DNA from: Desulfobacterales bacterium
GTDB lineage: Bacteria; Desulfobacterota; Desulfobacteria; Desulfobacterales; SpSt-501
NCBI GenBank assembly: GCA_030834695.1
Contig: JAUQXK010000038.1
Coordinates: 1-64,000, forward strand
DNA length: 64,000 nt
Direction of reading: 5' to 3'
Of the stretch, positions 17,181-26,461 are shown in pieces. Below the pieces are notes generated by a model. It was given only the letters and a program-made list of their open reading frames with translations. It did no database searches and was not told the DNA's origin. Positions within the stretch are counted from its first letter, which is position 1. Each line of letters begins with the position of its first letter. The translations under genes were made by a program, and so were the position numbers.

Positions 17181-17965
17181 CTATTCTGACGCAGCTCGCG
17201 AAGACCCGGCGTGCTATCTTTGTCGAAGGCAAAGACTTCCAGGTTTTCTCTCGATTTGCACGAAAACTCGGGTTAGACGGCGTTGCTAATCGTTCCGACT
17301 TCGCGGTGATACCAGTCCAAGGCTTCAATCCCGGAAAAGTCCACGATATTATTCACGGGATGGAAACCACCCTCGGAGCAAAGGTAATTACATTGGCAGT
17401 CTTCGACCGGGACTATAGGTCGGAGGATGAGTGCAAGACTGAACTTGCTATGCTTCGAGAAAGCTGCTGGTCGGCACACATCCATTCGCGCAAGGAGCTT
17501 GAAAATTTCCTCCTCGTTGCTCAACCGCTGAGGCGCGCTATTGACCGACGCATAGCTGAGAGAAACCGCCGGGCAGGGACAGCTACTTGCTTTGACGATA
17601 ACATTGGCGAACTCATATCCTCCCTTACGGAATCAATGCGACACCGTGTCGAAGCACGGTATCTTGCTCGACGGCGCCAGTTCGAGCGATCTTGTCGGAA
17701 CAGGCGAGATGACTCTACAATCGAGGAGCAGCTGCTTGCAGAATTCGATGCCGTGTGGACTAACGCGGAGAAACGCTTATTAATCGTGCCTGGTAAGGAG
17801 ACCCTTTCAACCCTCAACGCACACCTTCAGGACAAGTACCGAGTGACTGTGTCAATCTCATTAGTTGTGGATTCATTCTGGAAGGACGAAGTGCCCGAGG
17901 AGATGAGAGAATTGTTGAGCAGTTTTGACGAATTCAGACAAATCGTCGTGGATGAATGCGTGTAA
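17181..17965 (+). pseudogene. TOPRIM-domain C-terminus of an AAA/OLD-like ATPase, 5'-truncated
   Basis: The frame enters as ILTQLAKTRRAIFVEGKDFQVFSRFARKLG, with the TOPRIM Glu in FVEG. It continues to ITLAVFDRDYRSEDEC, the DxD element, and IHSRKELENFLL. This is the second half of predicted ATP-dependent nucleases with an ABC-type ATPase N-terminus. That ATPase half is absent, and the fragment abuts the truncated terminase in opposite orientation. The last 130 residues are helical. No start codon with a ribosome site is seen before 17306, so expression is doubtful. Confidence 0.75.
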
Positions 17966-18164
17966 TAAGTCGGATTGAAAGCTCCTTCGATAAGGCATCC
18001 TTAACCGGTGGCCCTACCGAAGGAGTGCATCCCTATCATTGAGAATATCACCGTAAACTTTCTAAGTAATCTGCCATACTGACAACGAAAGGCACCCTAT
18101 CAGACTTCTGAAAACGTGAGGTTGAGAGGCGGTACCACGGGCCTCGCCATTCCAATGGGGTTCG

Positions 18165-18300
18165 GTTTGGATTTGACACCAACAGCCCATCCGAGTTAAA
18201 AATAAGATATGCGGAATAAATCTGTAATGATTTTGCGTTGTTGGATAACTGAAAGATCATCCGACAATTCACCAAAGTGCAAAATCGGTGATACTTCCCA
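18165..18300 (+). repeat. Promoter-plus-hairpin dispersed repeat, copy C
   Basis: Shares with 24269-24400 and the inverted 39938-40074: TTTGACA (18172-18178), an A-rich TTAAAAATAA box about 17-18 bases on, ATGCGGAAtaAATCTG, GTTGGAT and an inverse arm ATCATCCGAC, then TCACC...GGTGA. Homology to copy D extends a further 90 bases upstream (to about 18070). The 640-bp gap 17966-18605 otherwise holds no gene I can support. Confidence 0.75.
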
Positions 18301-18605
18301 ATGCTGATGTTTGAAATTTTGTACCCATTGACCTTTTGGTACATGATCCGATAAAGAGGTGTTGCAATATATCGCCGTCCCAATATAAAAACAAAAAGTG
18401 ATATCTTTTCTTGATTTGGTTTAGCTGCCTTGCGTGGAATTAAACACAAAAAATGTAATATGGAGCATGCGCCGCCGCTGAACCGCCGTGTTAGGTTTCA
18501 GAAATTACACTCGCTCCGATAGCAGCAGTGATGACAATCTCGCAGACCCGGCAATAGATAACCACCCTATAATCATTGTTTGGCGCTTCGAAGGAGGTTT
18601 AGCCG

Positions 18606-19298
18606 ATGACGATAAGTTCTATTCCTATAGTGCCACTCGCTTACGTTGTTGGCCTTCTTCTTGGAACAGTGCTTATTTTAAGCTCAATCTACATCTTCGT
18701 CAAGCACCGTGTATTTGGCCTTGGCGGTACAGTTCTAGTCGCGTTTGGCTCAATGTTGTTGGGCTTATCCGTTTGGACATCGTTTGAGTTCTCTGTAGAC
18801 CCAGAGGGAAAAGTCACTGCTCGTTATACGCAAGACTTAGGTGCAAAAGCGGCTGATTTCAACGCGAAGGTCGAGCAGCTACGCCTTAAAATTGGTGAGT
18901 TAACGCAGGACATTTCAGCACTAAAGAGCGTGAATCCATCTGCGAAAATCTCTCCAGAAGTTGCTTATGAACGTGAAACGCGAAGGCAAATTTTTGCGCA
19001 GAACTCAAATTACTCCGTTCTCGTCTTTTATAAGTCTGAGCAGCAAGTTAAAGGTTCCGCTCTCGCCGACGTTTTGTTGGCTGCTGGGTTCAGGTCGTCA
19101 GCTACTCCCACTGATTTAAAGGAAGCGATTAAGCAGTTCAAGCCAAACCAAGCATGGGTGATATATACGCCCCAAGGAAAAGAGAAGTTATCGGACGTAG
19201 AGAAAATCCTCATGGCTTCTGTGCCAGGAATGCAGATCATTGTTGAACCAAAGCCAAGTGATCTGCGGCGCGGGGACATACAAATCCTCTTGTTTTAA
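18606..19298 (+). CDS. Membrane-anchored coiled-coil protein
   Basis: This 230-residue protein has AAGGAGG eight bases before ATG. Two transmembrane helices lie at about residues 8-31 and 37-60, followed by a coiled coil at about 80-112 (FNAKVEQLRLKIGELTQDISALK). The soluble C-terminal domain of about 100 residues has an alternating strand/helix pattern (YSVLVFYKSEQQV..., QAWVIYTPQGKEKL, GMQIIVEPKPSD). The family is not recognised. The gene is bracketed by GTTAGGT (18490) and ATTAGGT (19325), which again hints at cassette-style acquisition. Role unknown. Confidence 0.6.
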   Translation: MTISSIPIVPLAYVVGLLLGTVLILSSIYIFVKHRVFGLGGTVLVAFGSMLLGLSVWTSFEFSVDPEGKVTARYTQDLGAKAADFNAKVEQLRLKIGELTQDISALKSVNPSAKISPEVAYERETRRQIFAQNSNYSVLVFYKSEQQVKGSALADVLLAAGFRSSATPTDLKEAIKQFKPNQAWVIYTPQGKEKLSDVEKILMASVPGMQIIVEPKPSDLRRGDIQILLF

Positions 19299-19468
19299 CT
19301 ATTTATTGCAAATTAGCGCACAACATTAGGTTGAAGTGGATGCTAAACCAGTATATCGGACATATCACAGAGTAAGGCCACTTACGATATTATATTTACA
19401 CCGCATTTAAATTTCTTCGGGTTGTATTCCACGAAGTTTTCTTCGATAAAATCCCTAAAGAGGGAATA

Positions 19469-19489
19469 CCTCGCAGCTTGCTGCAGGGT
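19469..19489. repeat. REP-like palindrome
   Basis: CCTCGCAG-CTTG-CTGCAGGG forms an 8-bp imperfect hairpin inside the gene-free stretch 19299-19680. It resembles the short GC palindromes scattered through many deltaproteobacterial genomes. Nothing else is recognised in this stretch. Confidence 0.45.
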
Positions 19490-19680
19490 GATTTATTTCG
19501 CTTGCTATTTCAATACGGCCAAAGGTATATTTTAAAGGTGATTGTAGTTGCCTTCCAATTTTTTACGGGGTAAAAAATATTTTCACCATGGACAGCGGCT
19601 CGGACTCGCCCTGATTAACACGTTTACGAACTCAAATAGGGCGGGTATTATTTTCTTACTTACCGAAGGAGGGAATAAAA

Positions 19681-20736
19681 ATGAAAAACGACAGTTTTTT
19701 TCCTGAACTATCAAGAAGGCAATTCCTATCCATCACAAGGAACATGGCTATTGCCACGATTGCAGGGGGTATGCTGATGCCTGCAAGGCCACTTTGGGCT
19801 GCACCAGTCAAGGCAGTGTTAGGTGGTTTCGGAGCATCGGCCAATCCGCAACAATTCGGTAAAGCAACAGACTCCTTTCAAAAGGCTTTGGGTGCAAATG
19901 TGGAAGTTACATACGTTACCGTAAACTCGGGTGCACAAGTAGTAACTACAATTGCCGGTGGTAGCCTGGATCTATGCAACGCTGGCTCAATGCCAATTGT
20001 CGTCGGTTATGCCAATGGTGTAAAATTGAAAATAGTTTATATCCAGAAATATATTACTGACAGCGAATGCCTATGTGTGCGTAAGGGGAAGGGGATAAAC
20101 AAACTGGAGGACCTGCGGGGACGGAACATCGCCCTTCCGTTCAACACTTCGGTTCACTACGCTATGCTTGCTGCGCTCGAAACTGTTCATATGACAAACG
20201 CTGATGTAAAAATAATCGATATGAAACCAGATGCTATAGTAGCTGCATGGAAGAGGAAAGACATAGATGTCGCTTTTATTTGGATACCAATCCTGAACCA
20301 CCTCATAGATGACGGTGGCGAAATCATGATGACTACAGCTGACCTTCAGAAATATGGCGTACTGGCTTTTGACGGTATTGTTTGTAGAGACGAATTCAGT
20401 GCAAACCATCCAGATCTCGTCCTTGCCTATTTAAAAGAGTACGATAGAATCTGTAAACTCTATACAGAAAGCCCCGAAGAGGTCGTTAGCGTAACAAGCA
20501 AGTACGTTGGCATTACACCAGAACTCGCTATGGCAGTTGTGAAAGCCTTTCACCCTTTAACCCCTAAGGAAATGGCTACGAAAAAATGGATGGGACTACC
20601 CGGGGATAAGGATACTGGACTCCTGAAAACTCTAAGAAGTCAAGCAGAGTTTCTGAAGAATGCTGGTCAGTTGCCCAGAATGCCTGAAAGTTTCGAACCG
20701 GCAGTTGATGCCTCATTCCTCGCCAAAATGATCTAA
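19681..20736 (+). CDS. Taurine/sulfonate-type ABC transporter substrate-binding protein
   Basis: This 351-residue protein has GAAGGAGG before ATG. A twin-arginine export signal (LSRRQFLSI..., hydrophobic to about residue 38, AAP cleavage region) precedes an NMT1/TauA-like periplasmic fold. Recognisable parts are VTVNSGAQVVTTIAGGSLDLCNAGSMP, LRGRNIALPFNTSVHYAMLAAL and KRKDIDVAFIWIPIL. Family members capture taurine, alkanesulfonates or nitrate-like ligands; ligand identity cannot be settled here. A stem-loop separates it from the ATPase and permease genes, an arrangement that usually keeps binding-protein mRNA in excess. Confidence 0.85.
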   Translation: MKNDSFFPELSRRQFLSITRNMAIATIAGGMLMPARPLWAAPVKAVLGGFGASANPQQFGKATDSFQKALGANVEVTYVTVNSGAQVVTTIAGGSLDLCNAGSMPIVVGYANGVKLKIVYIQKYITDSECLCVRKGKGINKLEDLRGRNIALPFNTSVHYAMLAALETVHMTNADVKIIDMKPDAIVAAWKRKDIDVAFIWIPILNHLIDDGGEIMMTTADLQKYGVLAFDGIVCRDEFSANHPDLVLAYLKEYDRICKLYTESPEEVVSVTSKYVGITPELAMAVVKAFHPLTPKEMATKKWMGLPGDKDTGLLKTLRSQAEFLKNAGQLPRMPESFEPAVDASFLAKMI

Positions 20737-20743
20737 CTTGTTG

Positions 20744-20772
20744 GGGCCAGTGGCACGAAATGCTACTGGCCC
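20744..20772 (+). terminator. Stem-loop between binding-protein and ATPase genes
   Basis: GGGCCAGTgGCA pairs with TGCtACTGGCCC across a 5-base loop and TTCT follows. It begins eight bases after the stop. It is probably an attenuator or mRNA-stabilising hairpin rather than a full stop, because the next genes of the transporter follow within 30 bases. Confidence 0.65.
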
Positions 20773-20798
20773 TTCTATGTTAATTCGGGGCGCCAATA

Positions 20799-21626
20799 AT
20801 GATAATTGAACCAATTGATCTTTATTCAAGCGAACGCCGTGAAAATGCCAAAGTACGCGTCCAATCAGTCTCCAAGAGATTCGGTGAGGGTGAGGCCGAA
20901 ATTTCGGCTCTCGAACACGTCGATTTAGTTATACAAAAAAACGATTTTCTTAGTATTGTTGGCCCTTCCGGGTGCGGCAAAAGTACTCTTCTTAAAATTC
21001 TAGCCGGCTTTGAAAAACCGTCTGAGGGTGCAGTATTCATGGATAACAAACCTATATCCGGACCTAACGCCGAACGAGGTGTTGTTTTCCAGCAGGGCGC
21101 TTTATTTACATGGATGACTGTCCTCAATAATATCGCCTTTGGGCCTATGAGTTGCGGAAAACCAAGACATGAGTTACGTGATATTGCAAAACATTATATT
21201 GATTTGGTAGGTCTTGATGGGTTCGAAAATCGATACCCGTATGAGCTATCGGGAGGCATGCAACAACGCGTCGGAATCGCGAGAGCCCTTGCCAACGACC
21301 CCGAACTTCTTCTTATGGATGAACCATTTGCCGCCCTCGACCAACAAACGCGTGAGTTGCTTCAGGAGGAAATAAAGCGAATTTGGGAGAAAACACACAA
21401 AACCATTCTGTGGATTACGCATAGCATTGAAGAAGCACTATTTCTTTCTACTCATGTATTGGTTATGACAGCACGACCTGGCCGTGTTAAATCTAGTTTT
21501 ATAACCGGATTTTCCAATGCAAAAGATCATTTAGTAACTACCAGTTTGGAATTCACACAAGCGAAGCGGAAAATATTCGAACTGCTTCGTGAAGAAGCGA
21601 TCATCTCTGAAACTCAGAAAGATTAG
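20799..21626 (+). CDS. Taurine/nitrate-type ABC transporter ATP-binding protein
   Basis: This 275-residue ATPase has Walker A GPSGCGKST at residues 55-63, Q-loop VFQQGALFTWMTV, signature LSGGMQQRVGIARAL, Walker B LLLMDEPFAALD and the switch His in WITHSIEEAL. It belongs to the TauB/SsuB/NrtD subfamily that energises import with the adjacent permease. The first 17 residues precede the conserved core, so the start may be a little internal. Its stop lies four bases before the permease start. Confidence 0.92.
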   Translation: MIIEPIDLYSSERRENAKVRVQSVSKRFGEGEAEISALEHVDLVIQKNDFLSIVGPSGCGKSTLLKILAGFEKPSEGAVFMDNKPISGPNAERGVVFQQGALFTWMTVLNNIAFGPMSCGKPRHELRDIAKHYIDLVGLDGFENRYPYELSGGMQQRVGIARALANDPELLLMDEPFAALDQQTRELLQEEIKRIWEKTHKTILWITHSIEEALFLSTHVLVMTARPGRVKSSFITGFSNAKDHLVTTSLEFTQAKRKIFELLREEAIISETQKD

Positions 21627-21630
21627 ACAA

Positions 21631-22482
21631 ATGAACAATAATGATCTAACAGCACTAGAAAAATTGTTAACGCAAATTCCAGACAAATCCTGGCTGAGCG
21701 GTCACACGCGGCGCCAAGGGCTTTCTCTTCTATCATTCGCAGCTATATTACTTATATGGATCGGGCTTTCAGGTTCAGGCCTTTGGAAACCGATTGCAGA
21801 TCCACTTTTTCTGCCCTCTCCTTTTGCTGTTATAAAAACTTTCTTCAGGCTTTTAAATGAAGGATACCAGGGGACAAAGCTCTACCAACACTTCTTATTT
21901 AGTCTGTTTCGTTTCAGTGTCGCTTTCATTTTTTGCGTTGTGGTTGGATCGGCGGTAGGTTTAATGATGGGCATGAGTGAAGCAATACGGGCCTTGCTCG
22001 ATCCACCAATTGAGATTACGAGACCGATTCCAAAATTGGCAGTACTGCCACTGCTGATAATATGGTTTGGAATTGGAGAGTTGCCCAAGGTCGTTATTAT
22101 TGTTCTTACTCTATTCCCGATGATGTCGATCGCATCTATGCAAGCAGTGAAAAGCGTGAGTATAAGTAAGATTCAGGCCGCACAGTCTCTAGGCGCCAAC
22201 AAGCGCATCCTTTTTACCCGAGTCATATTGCCAGCTAGCTTGCCTGGAATCTTCACCAGTATTCGTGTGAGCTTAGGCGTTGGGGTCACAATGCTAGTTG
22301 CGGCTGAGATGATTGCCACAAGCAACGGAATTGCATGGATGTCTCTAAATGCAGCTGACTTTTTGCTCACAGACGTTGTACTTGTAGGGGTTTTAATCTT
22401 AGCAATTTTGGGTTACGGGTTAGAACAAATTGCTCGGATGATTGAAAAACGGGTGGTTCACTGGAGCGGCAAAGAAACATAA
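21631..22482 (+). CDS. Taurine/sulfonate-type ABC transporter permease
   Basis: This 283-residue inner-membrane protein starts at MNNNDLTALEK. An upstream in-frame ATG at 21589 lies inside the ATPase gene and is less likely. Six transmembrane segments and the cytoplasmic EAA loop are visible (ISKIQAAQSLGANKRILFTRVILPASLPGIFTSIR at about 180-215). The subfamily is TauC/SsuC. It completes the binding protein-ATPase-permease set, and the PLP decarboxylase that follows is probably in the same transcript. Confidence 0.9.
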   Translation: MNNNDLTALEKLLTQIPDKSWLSGHTRRQGLSLLSFAAILLIWIGLSGSGLWKPIADPLFLPSPFAVIKTFFRLLNEGYQGTKLYQHFLFSLFRFSVAFIFCVVVGSAVGLMMGMSEAIRALLDPPIEITRPIPKLAVLPLLIIWFGIGELPKVVIIVLTLFPMMSIASMQAVKSVSISKIQAAQSLGANKRILFTRVILPASLPGIFTSIRVSLGVGVTMLVAAEMIATSNGIAWMSLNAADFLLTDVVLVGVLILAILGYGLEQIARMIEKRVVHWSGKET

Positions 22483-22546
22483 AAGATGTCATAGCTATTA
22501 TACCAATAGATATAGCAACATAGATTACAGATTGAGGAGGAAATCG

Positions 22547-23788
22547 ATGGAGAGACTTTTTCACGAAAAGGGAATGAACTGGGAGGAAATAGAAAAGACA
22601 TTAAATTCTTATCGCAAGGACGACGTCGATTGGAAGCGTGGTCGGGTGCCATTATATGCCTTTTATGCAGACGATGATATATCGGAAATAGCTAAAAAAT
22701 CATACATGATGTTTTTTACAGAAAATTCTCTTGGCCACAAGGCTTTTCCTAGTGTCGCCAAGATTGAATCCGAAGTCATCCGTATGGTAGCCCAAATTCT
22801 TAATGGTGATTCCGGAGTTGTTGGTAATATGACCTCTGGCGGTACCGAAAGTATATTTATGGCAGTCAAAACGGCACGTGATTGGGCAAGAAAAATTCGT
22901 CCAGAGGTCACTGCCCCGGAATTGGTTTTGCCAAGAACCGCACACCCTGCCTTCAATAAGGCGGCACACTATTTATGCATAAAAGTGAAACGGGTAAGAG
23001 AATCATCTAATTTTCGCGCGGATATATCAGCGATGGAAGTGGCCATTAACGACAATACTATCATGATTGCTGGTTCGGCTCCGTCCTACCCTCATGGGGT
23101 CATCGATCCCATAGATGAAATAGCTAAATTGGCTTCAAAAAGAAACATTTGGTTCCATGTTGACGCATGCGTGGGCGGATGCTTGGCACCATTCGTTAAG
23201 AAGCTTGGGTATCCAGTTCCTGATTTTGATTTTTCCATTCCAGCTGTAACATCGATTTCCGCTGATCTCCACAAGTATGGATTCACCCCAAAACCAGCCT
23301 CTACAATTTTATATCGAAACGAAGACTATCAAAAATACCAAAGCTTTACTTTCGATGAGTGGCCGGGTGGGGTGTATAAAACTCAGACATTCCAAGGCAC
23401 GCGCCCAAGTGGCTCAGTCGCCGCAGCATGGGCTGTGATGAAGTATTTAGGTGAATCTGGATATCTAGAGATAGCAAATAAAATAATGAACATACGAAAG
23501 GCATTAATCTTCGGTATCAATGCAATACCTGGTCTAAAAATTTGGGGTGACCCGGATCTAAGTATTATTGGTTTTGGTTCAGATATAATTGATATTCATG
23601 CAGTAGGCGATAACATGGCCACAAAAGGATGGTTTGCTGCTCGCAACTTAGAGCCACCAGCTCTCAAACACATGTTGATGCCGGTACATGAGGTTATGAT
23701 TGATGACTATTTAAGGGACTTGAATGAGAGCGTTAATAAAGTACGTGGTGAAAAAGTTGTAGCCGAGAAACGTGAGGTAATATATTAG
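22547..23788 (+). CDS. PLP-dependent group II decarboxylase / sphingosine-phosphate-lyase-like enzyme
   Basis: This 413-residue fold-type I PLP enzyme starts at 22547 after GAGGAGG. Key residues are visible: GGTES for phosphate binding (98-102), His133 stacking on PLP in TAHPAF, Asp206 in VDACVGG and the Schiff-base Lys243 in SADLHKYGF. The closest groups are sphinganine-1-phosphate lyase-like and tyrosine/aspartate decarboxylase-like proteins. Placed 65 bp after a sulfonate-type importer, a plausible inferred role is decarboxylation or C-C cleavage of an imported amino sulfonate or amine. No membrane anchor is present, unlike eukaryotic lyases. Confidence 0.85.
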   Translation: MERLFHEKGMNWEEIEKTLNSYRKDDVDWKRGRVPLYAFYADDDISEIAKKSYMMFFTENSLGHKAFPSVAKIESEVIRMVAQILNGDSGVVGNMTSGGTESIFMAVKTARDWARKIRPEVTAPELVLPRTAHPAFNKAAHYLCIKVKRVRESSNFRADISAMEVAINDNTIMIAGSAPSYPHGVIDPIDEIAKLASKRNIWFHVDACVGGCLAPFVKKLGYPVPDFDFSIPAVTSISADLHKYGFTPKPASTILYRNEDYQKYQSFTFDEWPGGVYKTQTFQGTRPSGSVAAAWAVMKYLGESGYLEIANKIMNIRKALIFGINAIPGLKIWGDPDLSIIGFGSDIIDIHAVGDNMATKGWFAARNLEPPALKHMLMPVHEVMIDDYLRDLNESVNKVRGEKVVAEKREVIY

Positions 23789-23852
23789 CCTCCCCACTAA
23801 CCCCCATGCCCGGGGTAGGCTCCAATCTCGTTTAACTGCAAACATCACTGTC

Positions 23853-23957
23853 ATGGAGATTAAGAAGGGCAACTTTTTGTTCACTGATGGAAATGGGAAT
23901 GAGAAATTGGAGGGCGATAAGATCATTGAGCCCAAATTTGTAATTTCATTTAGATAA
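23853..23957 (+). CDS. Possible 34-residue protein or gene fragment
   Basis: ATG 23853 opens MEIKKGNFLFTDGNGN... ending VISFR. The codon pattern looks coding and the frame is open some 45 bases upstream, so this could be the 3' stump of a lost gene rather than a native small protein. No clear ribosome site is present. GC palindromes of the CCCGGCtctGCCGGG type follow directly. Confidence 0.3.
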   Translation: MEIKKGNFLFTDGNGNEKLEGDKIIEPKFVISFR

Positions 23958-24268
23958 ACCCCCGGCTCTGCCGGGCGACTCCCGAAGTTTGACAGTTTCG
24001 GGAAAGCAGTGAAGCCTCCCTGGGCGTGAACCGCTCAAATTCACGAATCTGTTGGTCAGGTAATCCCAAACAAATCTTTCTCCTGAAAAGTGTGGATATG
24101 ATCCTTACCCCAGCGAGCCATGATAGATTGCGCCTTCAGGATATATCCAACCAAAAATGATCATCCCCTTTAGGTGGTACTGACAGCGAAGGGAATCATA
24201 TCAGTTTTCTGAAACCGTGAGGTTGACAGGCAGTACCCCCGGCGAGGGTAGTCCAAATTCTCCAGATC

Positions 24269-24400
24269 GGATTTGACAAGAACTGATTGACGGTGGTAAA
24301 AATAGAATATACGAAGTTAATCTGTTATGATTTTAGTTTGTTGGATAGATGACAGATCATCCGACAAATCACCGAACGGCCATTTCTGAGATTGTTTCAG
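24269..24400 (+). repeat. Promoter-plus-hairpin dispersed repeat, copy D
   Basis: Carries TTTGACA (24272-24278), GGTAAAAATAG at promoter spacing, TTAATCTGTTATGATTTT, the inverted pair TTGTTGGAT / ATCCGACAA (one G-T pair), AATCACC and a GAGATTG end. Similarity to copy C starts at about 24177. Apart from this repeat and GC palindromes at about 23958, the gap 23958-24523 is empty. Confidence 0.75.
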
Positions 24401-24523
24401 CGAATCACAGTAGCCTGTTGCCCCCAGAACCCACCAGCGTCTGAACTAATCTGCAATTCTCTGAATCGATATTTTTGATCTTTTGGAATCCATGTCTTTA
24501 TGCAACAGAAGGTAATGATCCTT

Positions 24524-26386
24524 TCATTTTAACATTTTTGAATTTTTCCAAGACAGAAAACCAATAGAAAATATTGCCAAAATACCGACTATTTCTAAAT
24601 TCTTCGAAGGGAAAACCATCAAGATTGAAGCGATTAATAGGATAAACCGTGAGGGGATGTTCAGAATACCCGCTAAATATCCTACCTTGACAGCAGCAAG
24701 CGTTATTACGCCCAAAGATGTAACCGCAACGGCTATAAGAATCTCAAGCCAGCTCCCTGTCAGTAATAGGGCAGGTTGATACACAAAAGCGAACGGCACT
24801 AAAAACCCAGCTATACCGAGCAAAAATGCCTCGATTCCTGTCGACATTGGCTCTGATTGTGCCAAATTAGCGGCTGCAAAGGCTGTAACGGCATCGGGTG
24901 GGGTGATGTCGGACAACACTGCATAGTAGAAGACAAACAGGTGCGCGGACAATGCAGGAATACCAAACTTACTCAATGCAACCGCCCCAACGCTGGCGGC
25001 GATAATATAAGAGGCGGTGGTTGGTATTCCAGTCCCAAGGACGCTCACAATTGTAAATACCAAAAGCAAACAAAATAAAAGAGAGTCGCCTGAAGCCCTA
25101 ACGATCATTGTGCTGAAAGACATGGCAATGCCGGTTTGAGTAATAACAGCGACGGTCATCCCTGCACACGCAAGAACTGCTGCAATTAGTGCACCGTTAA
25201 CCATTGTCTCCATAACGGTTTTTAGAAGTTTTTTTGGAGTGATCCATGTCCTCCGGTCCAAAAAGCTTAACAAGAGAGTTATCCAAATGGTGTGAAAAGC
25301 AGATTTAGAGGGTGAGTAGCCATAGGCCATAAAACCAATAATTGATATGAAAGGCAAAATAAAGTACGCTTTGCGAATGACCTCACGACTGTTTGGTCTT
25401 TGTTCTTTTGTAAGGGGAATTATACCACGGCGTTTAGCAATAAAATGAACCATTGATAAAATTCCCAAGTAATAAAGGATCGCTGGAATCGCAGCAACTT
25501 TGATAATCGTGAGGTAAGGGACTCCAGTAATCTCAGCCATAATAAAGGCGCCTGCTCCCATAATTGGAGGCATGATCTGCCCGCCTACACCGGCGACCGA
25601 CTCAACCGCTGCCGATTCCTTTGGGCTATATCCACACTTCTTCATCAACGGAATTGTGAAAGAACCTGTTGCGTAAACGTTGGCAACAGTCGAGCCTGAA
25701 ACTGTTCCATAAAGTGCAGATGATATAACCGCCACTTTACCTGCACCTCCTGAAGCCCAACCTGCTAACCACACAGCCATTTTAACGAGAAAGTCACCAG
25801 CACCGGCGAGTGTCATTACGCCTGCGAATAAAATGTAAACAAAGAGCAGCTCAACGGAAAGCCCAGTGAGAAACCCAAAAAGTCCATCATCCGGGTTAAG
25901 ATACAAAATCTCGGCGGCACGTTCCAGGGAAAAAGCGTGGCTATATAACATTCCTGGCCAAAACTGGCAGGTCATCAAATAAGTTAATACAACAGATACG
26001 GTTAAGGCGAACCAACGAGATATGGAACGACGAACAGCTTCAATCGCAAGAAGGGCAAACACCCATCCCAATACTGCCTCTTCCCACCGAACAGCGCTCA
26101 CTGTAAAAAAACGCTTATCTAAGCGGTAGTGACTCAATATGACGTAAGCGCAGGCAGCTAAACTGATCCCGGCGGCGATGATGTCTAAAATGCTCGGACG
26201 ACTGCTGGGCGAACGTTTTGTGGCAGGGAATAGCAAAAATACCATTGGAACCAACATCAAAAGATGCAACCCACGAAAAATCCTGGGCGTAGGCCCTCCG
26301 AAACCCGCCCAATAGTAATGAAGCAAACACGAAAGGGCCGCTGAAAAAACTGAGAAGGCATACCAACCGCCTGAAAGTTCTCTCAT
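24524..26386 (-). CDS. TRAP transporter permease, fused 4TM/12TM (DctQM type)
   Basis: This 620-residue integral membrane protein is of the fused type that works with TAXI binding proteins. The small-subunit part (about residues 1-150, four helices) is followed by the large DctM-like part with the conserved stretch GTVSGSTVANVYATGSFTIPLMKKCGYSPKESAAVESVAGVGGQIMPPIMGAGAFIMAEITG. The C-terminal ISDITPP-like stretch (YYAVLSDITPPDAVTAFAAANLA) is also typical. Length matches the family. It follows the TAXI gene by about 75 bp on the same strand and uses a sodium or proton gradient for uptake of an organic acid or amino acid. Confidence 0.93.
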   Translation of the reverse strand: MRELSGGWYAFSVFSAALSCLLHYYWAGFGGPTPRIFRGLHLLMLVPMVFLLFPATKRSPSSRPSILDIIAAGISLAACAYVILSHYRLDKRFFTVSAVRWEEAVLGWVFALLAIEAVRRSISRWFALTVSVVLTYLMTCQFWPGMLYSHAFSLERAAEILYLNPDDGLFGFLTGLSVELLFVYILFAGVMTLAGAGDFLVKMAVWLAGWASGGAGKVAVISSALYGTVSGSTVANVYATGSFTIPLMKKCGYSPKESAAVESVAGVGGQIMPPIMGAGAFIMAEITGVPYLTIIKVAAIPAILYYLGILSMVHFIAKRRGIIPLTKEQRPNSREVIRKAYFILPFISIIGFMAYGYSPSKSAFHTIWITLLLSFLDRRTWITPKKLLKTVMETMVNGALIAAVLACAGMTVAVITQTGIAMSFSTMIVRASGDSLLFCLLLVFTIVSVLGTGIPTTASYIIAASVGAVALSKFGIPALSAHLFVFYYAVLSDITPPDAVTAFAAANLAQSEPMSTGIEAFLLGIAGFLVPFAFVYQPALLLTGSWLEILIAVAVTSLGVITLAAVKVGYLAGILNIPSRFILLIASILMVFPSKNLEIVGILAIFSIGFLSWKNSKMLK

Positions 26387-26461
26387 TCAAATAAGTCCAC
26401 CGAATTTTTTTATTAATAATGAGACTGCTTTCATGAAGATGGTTCGATGATTTTAAAACTA

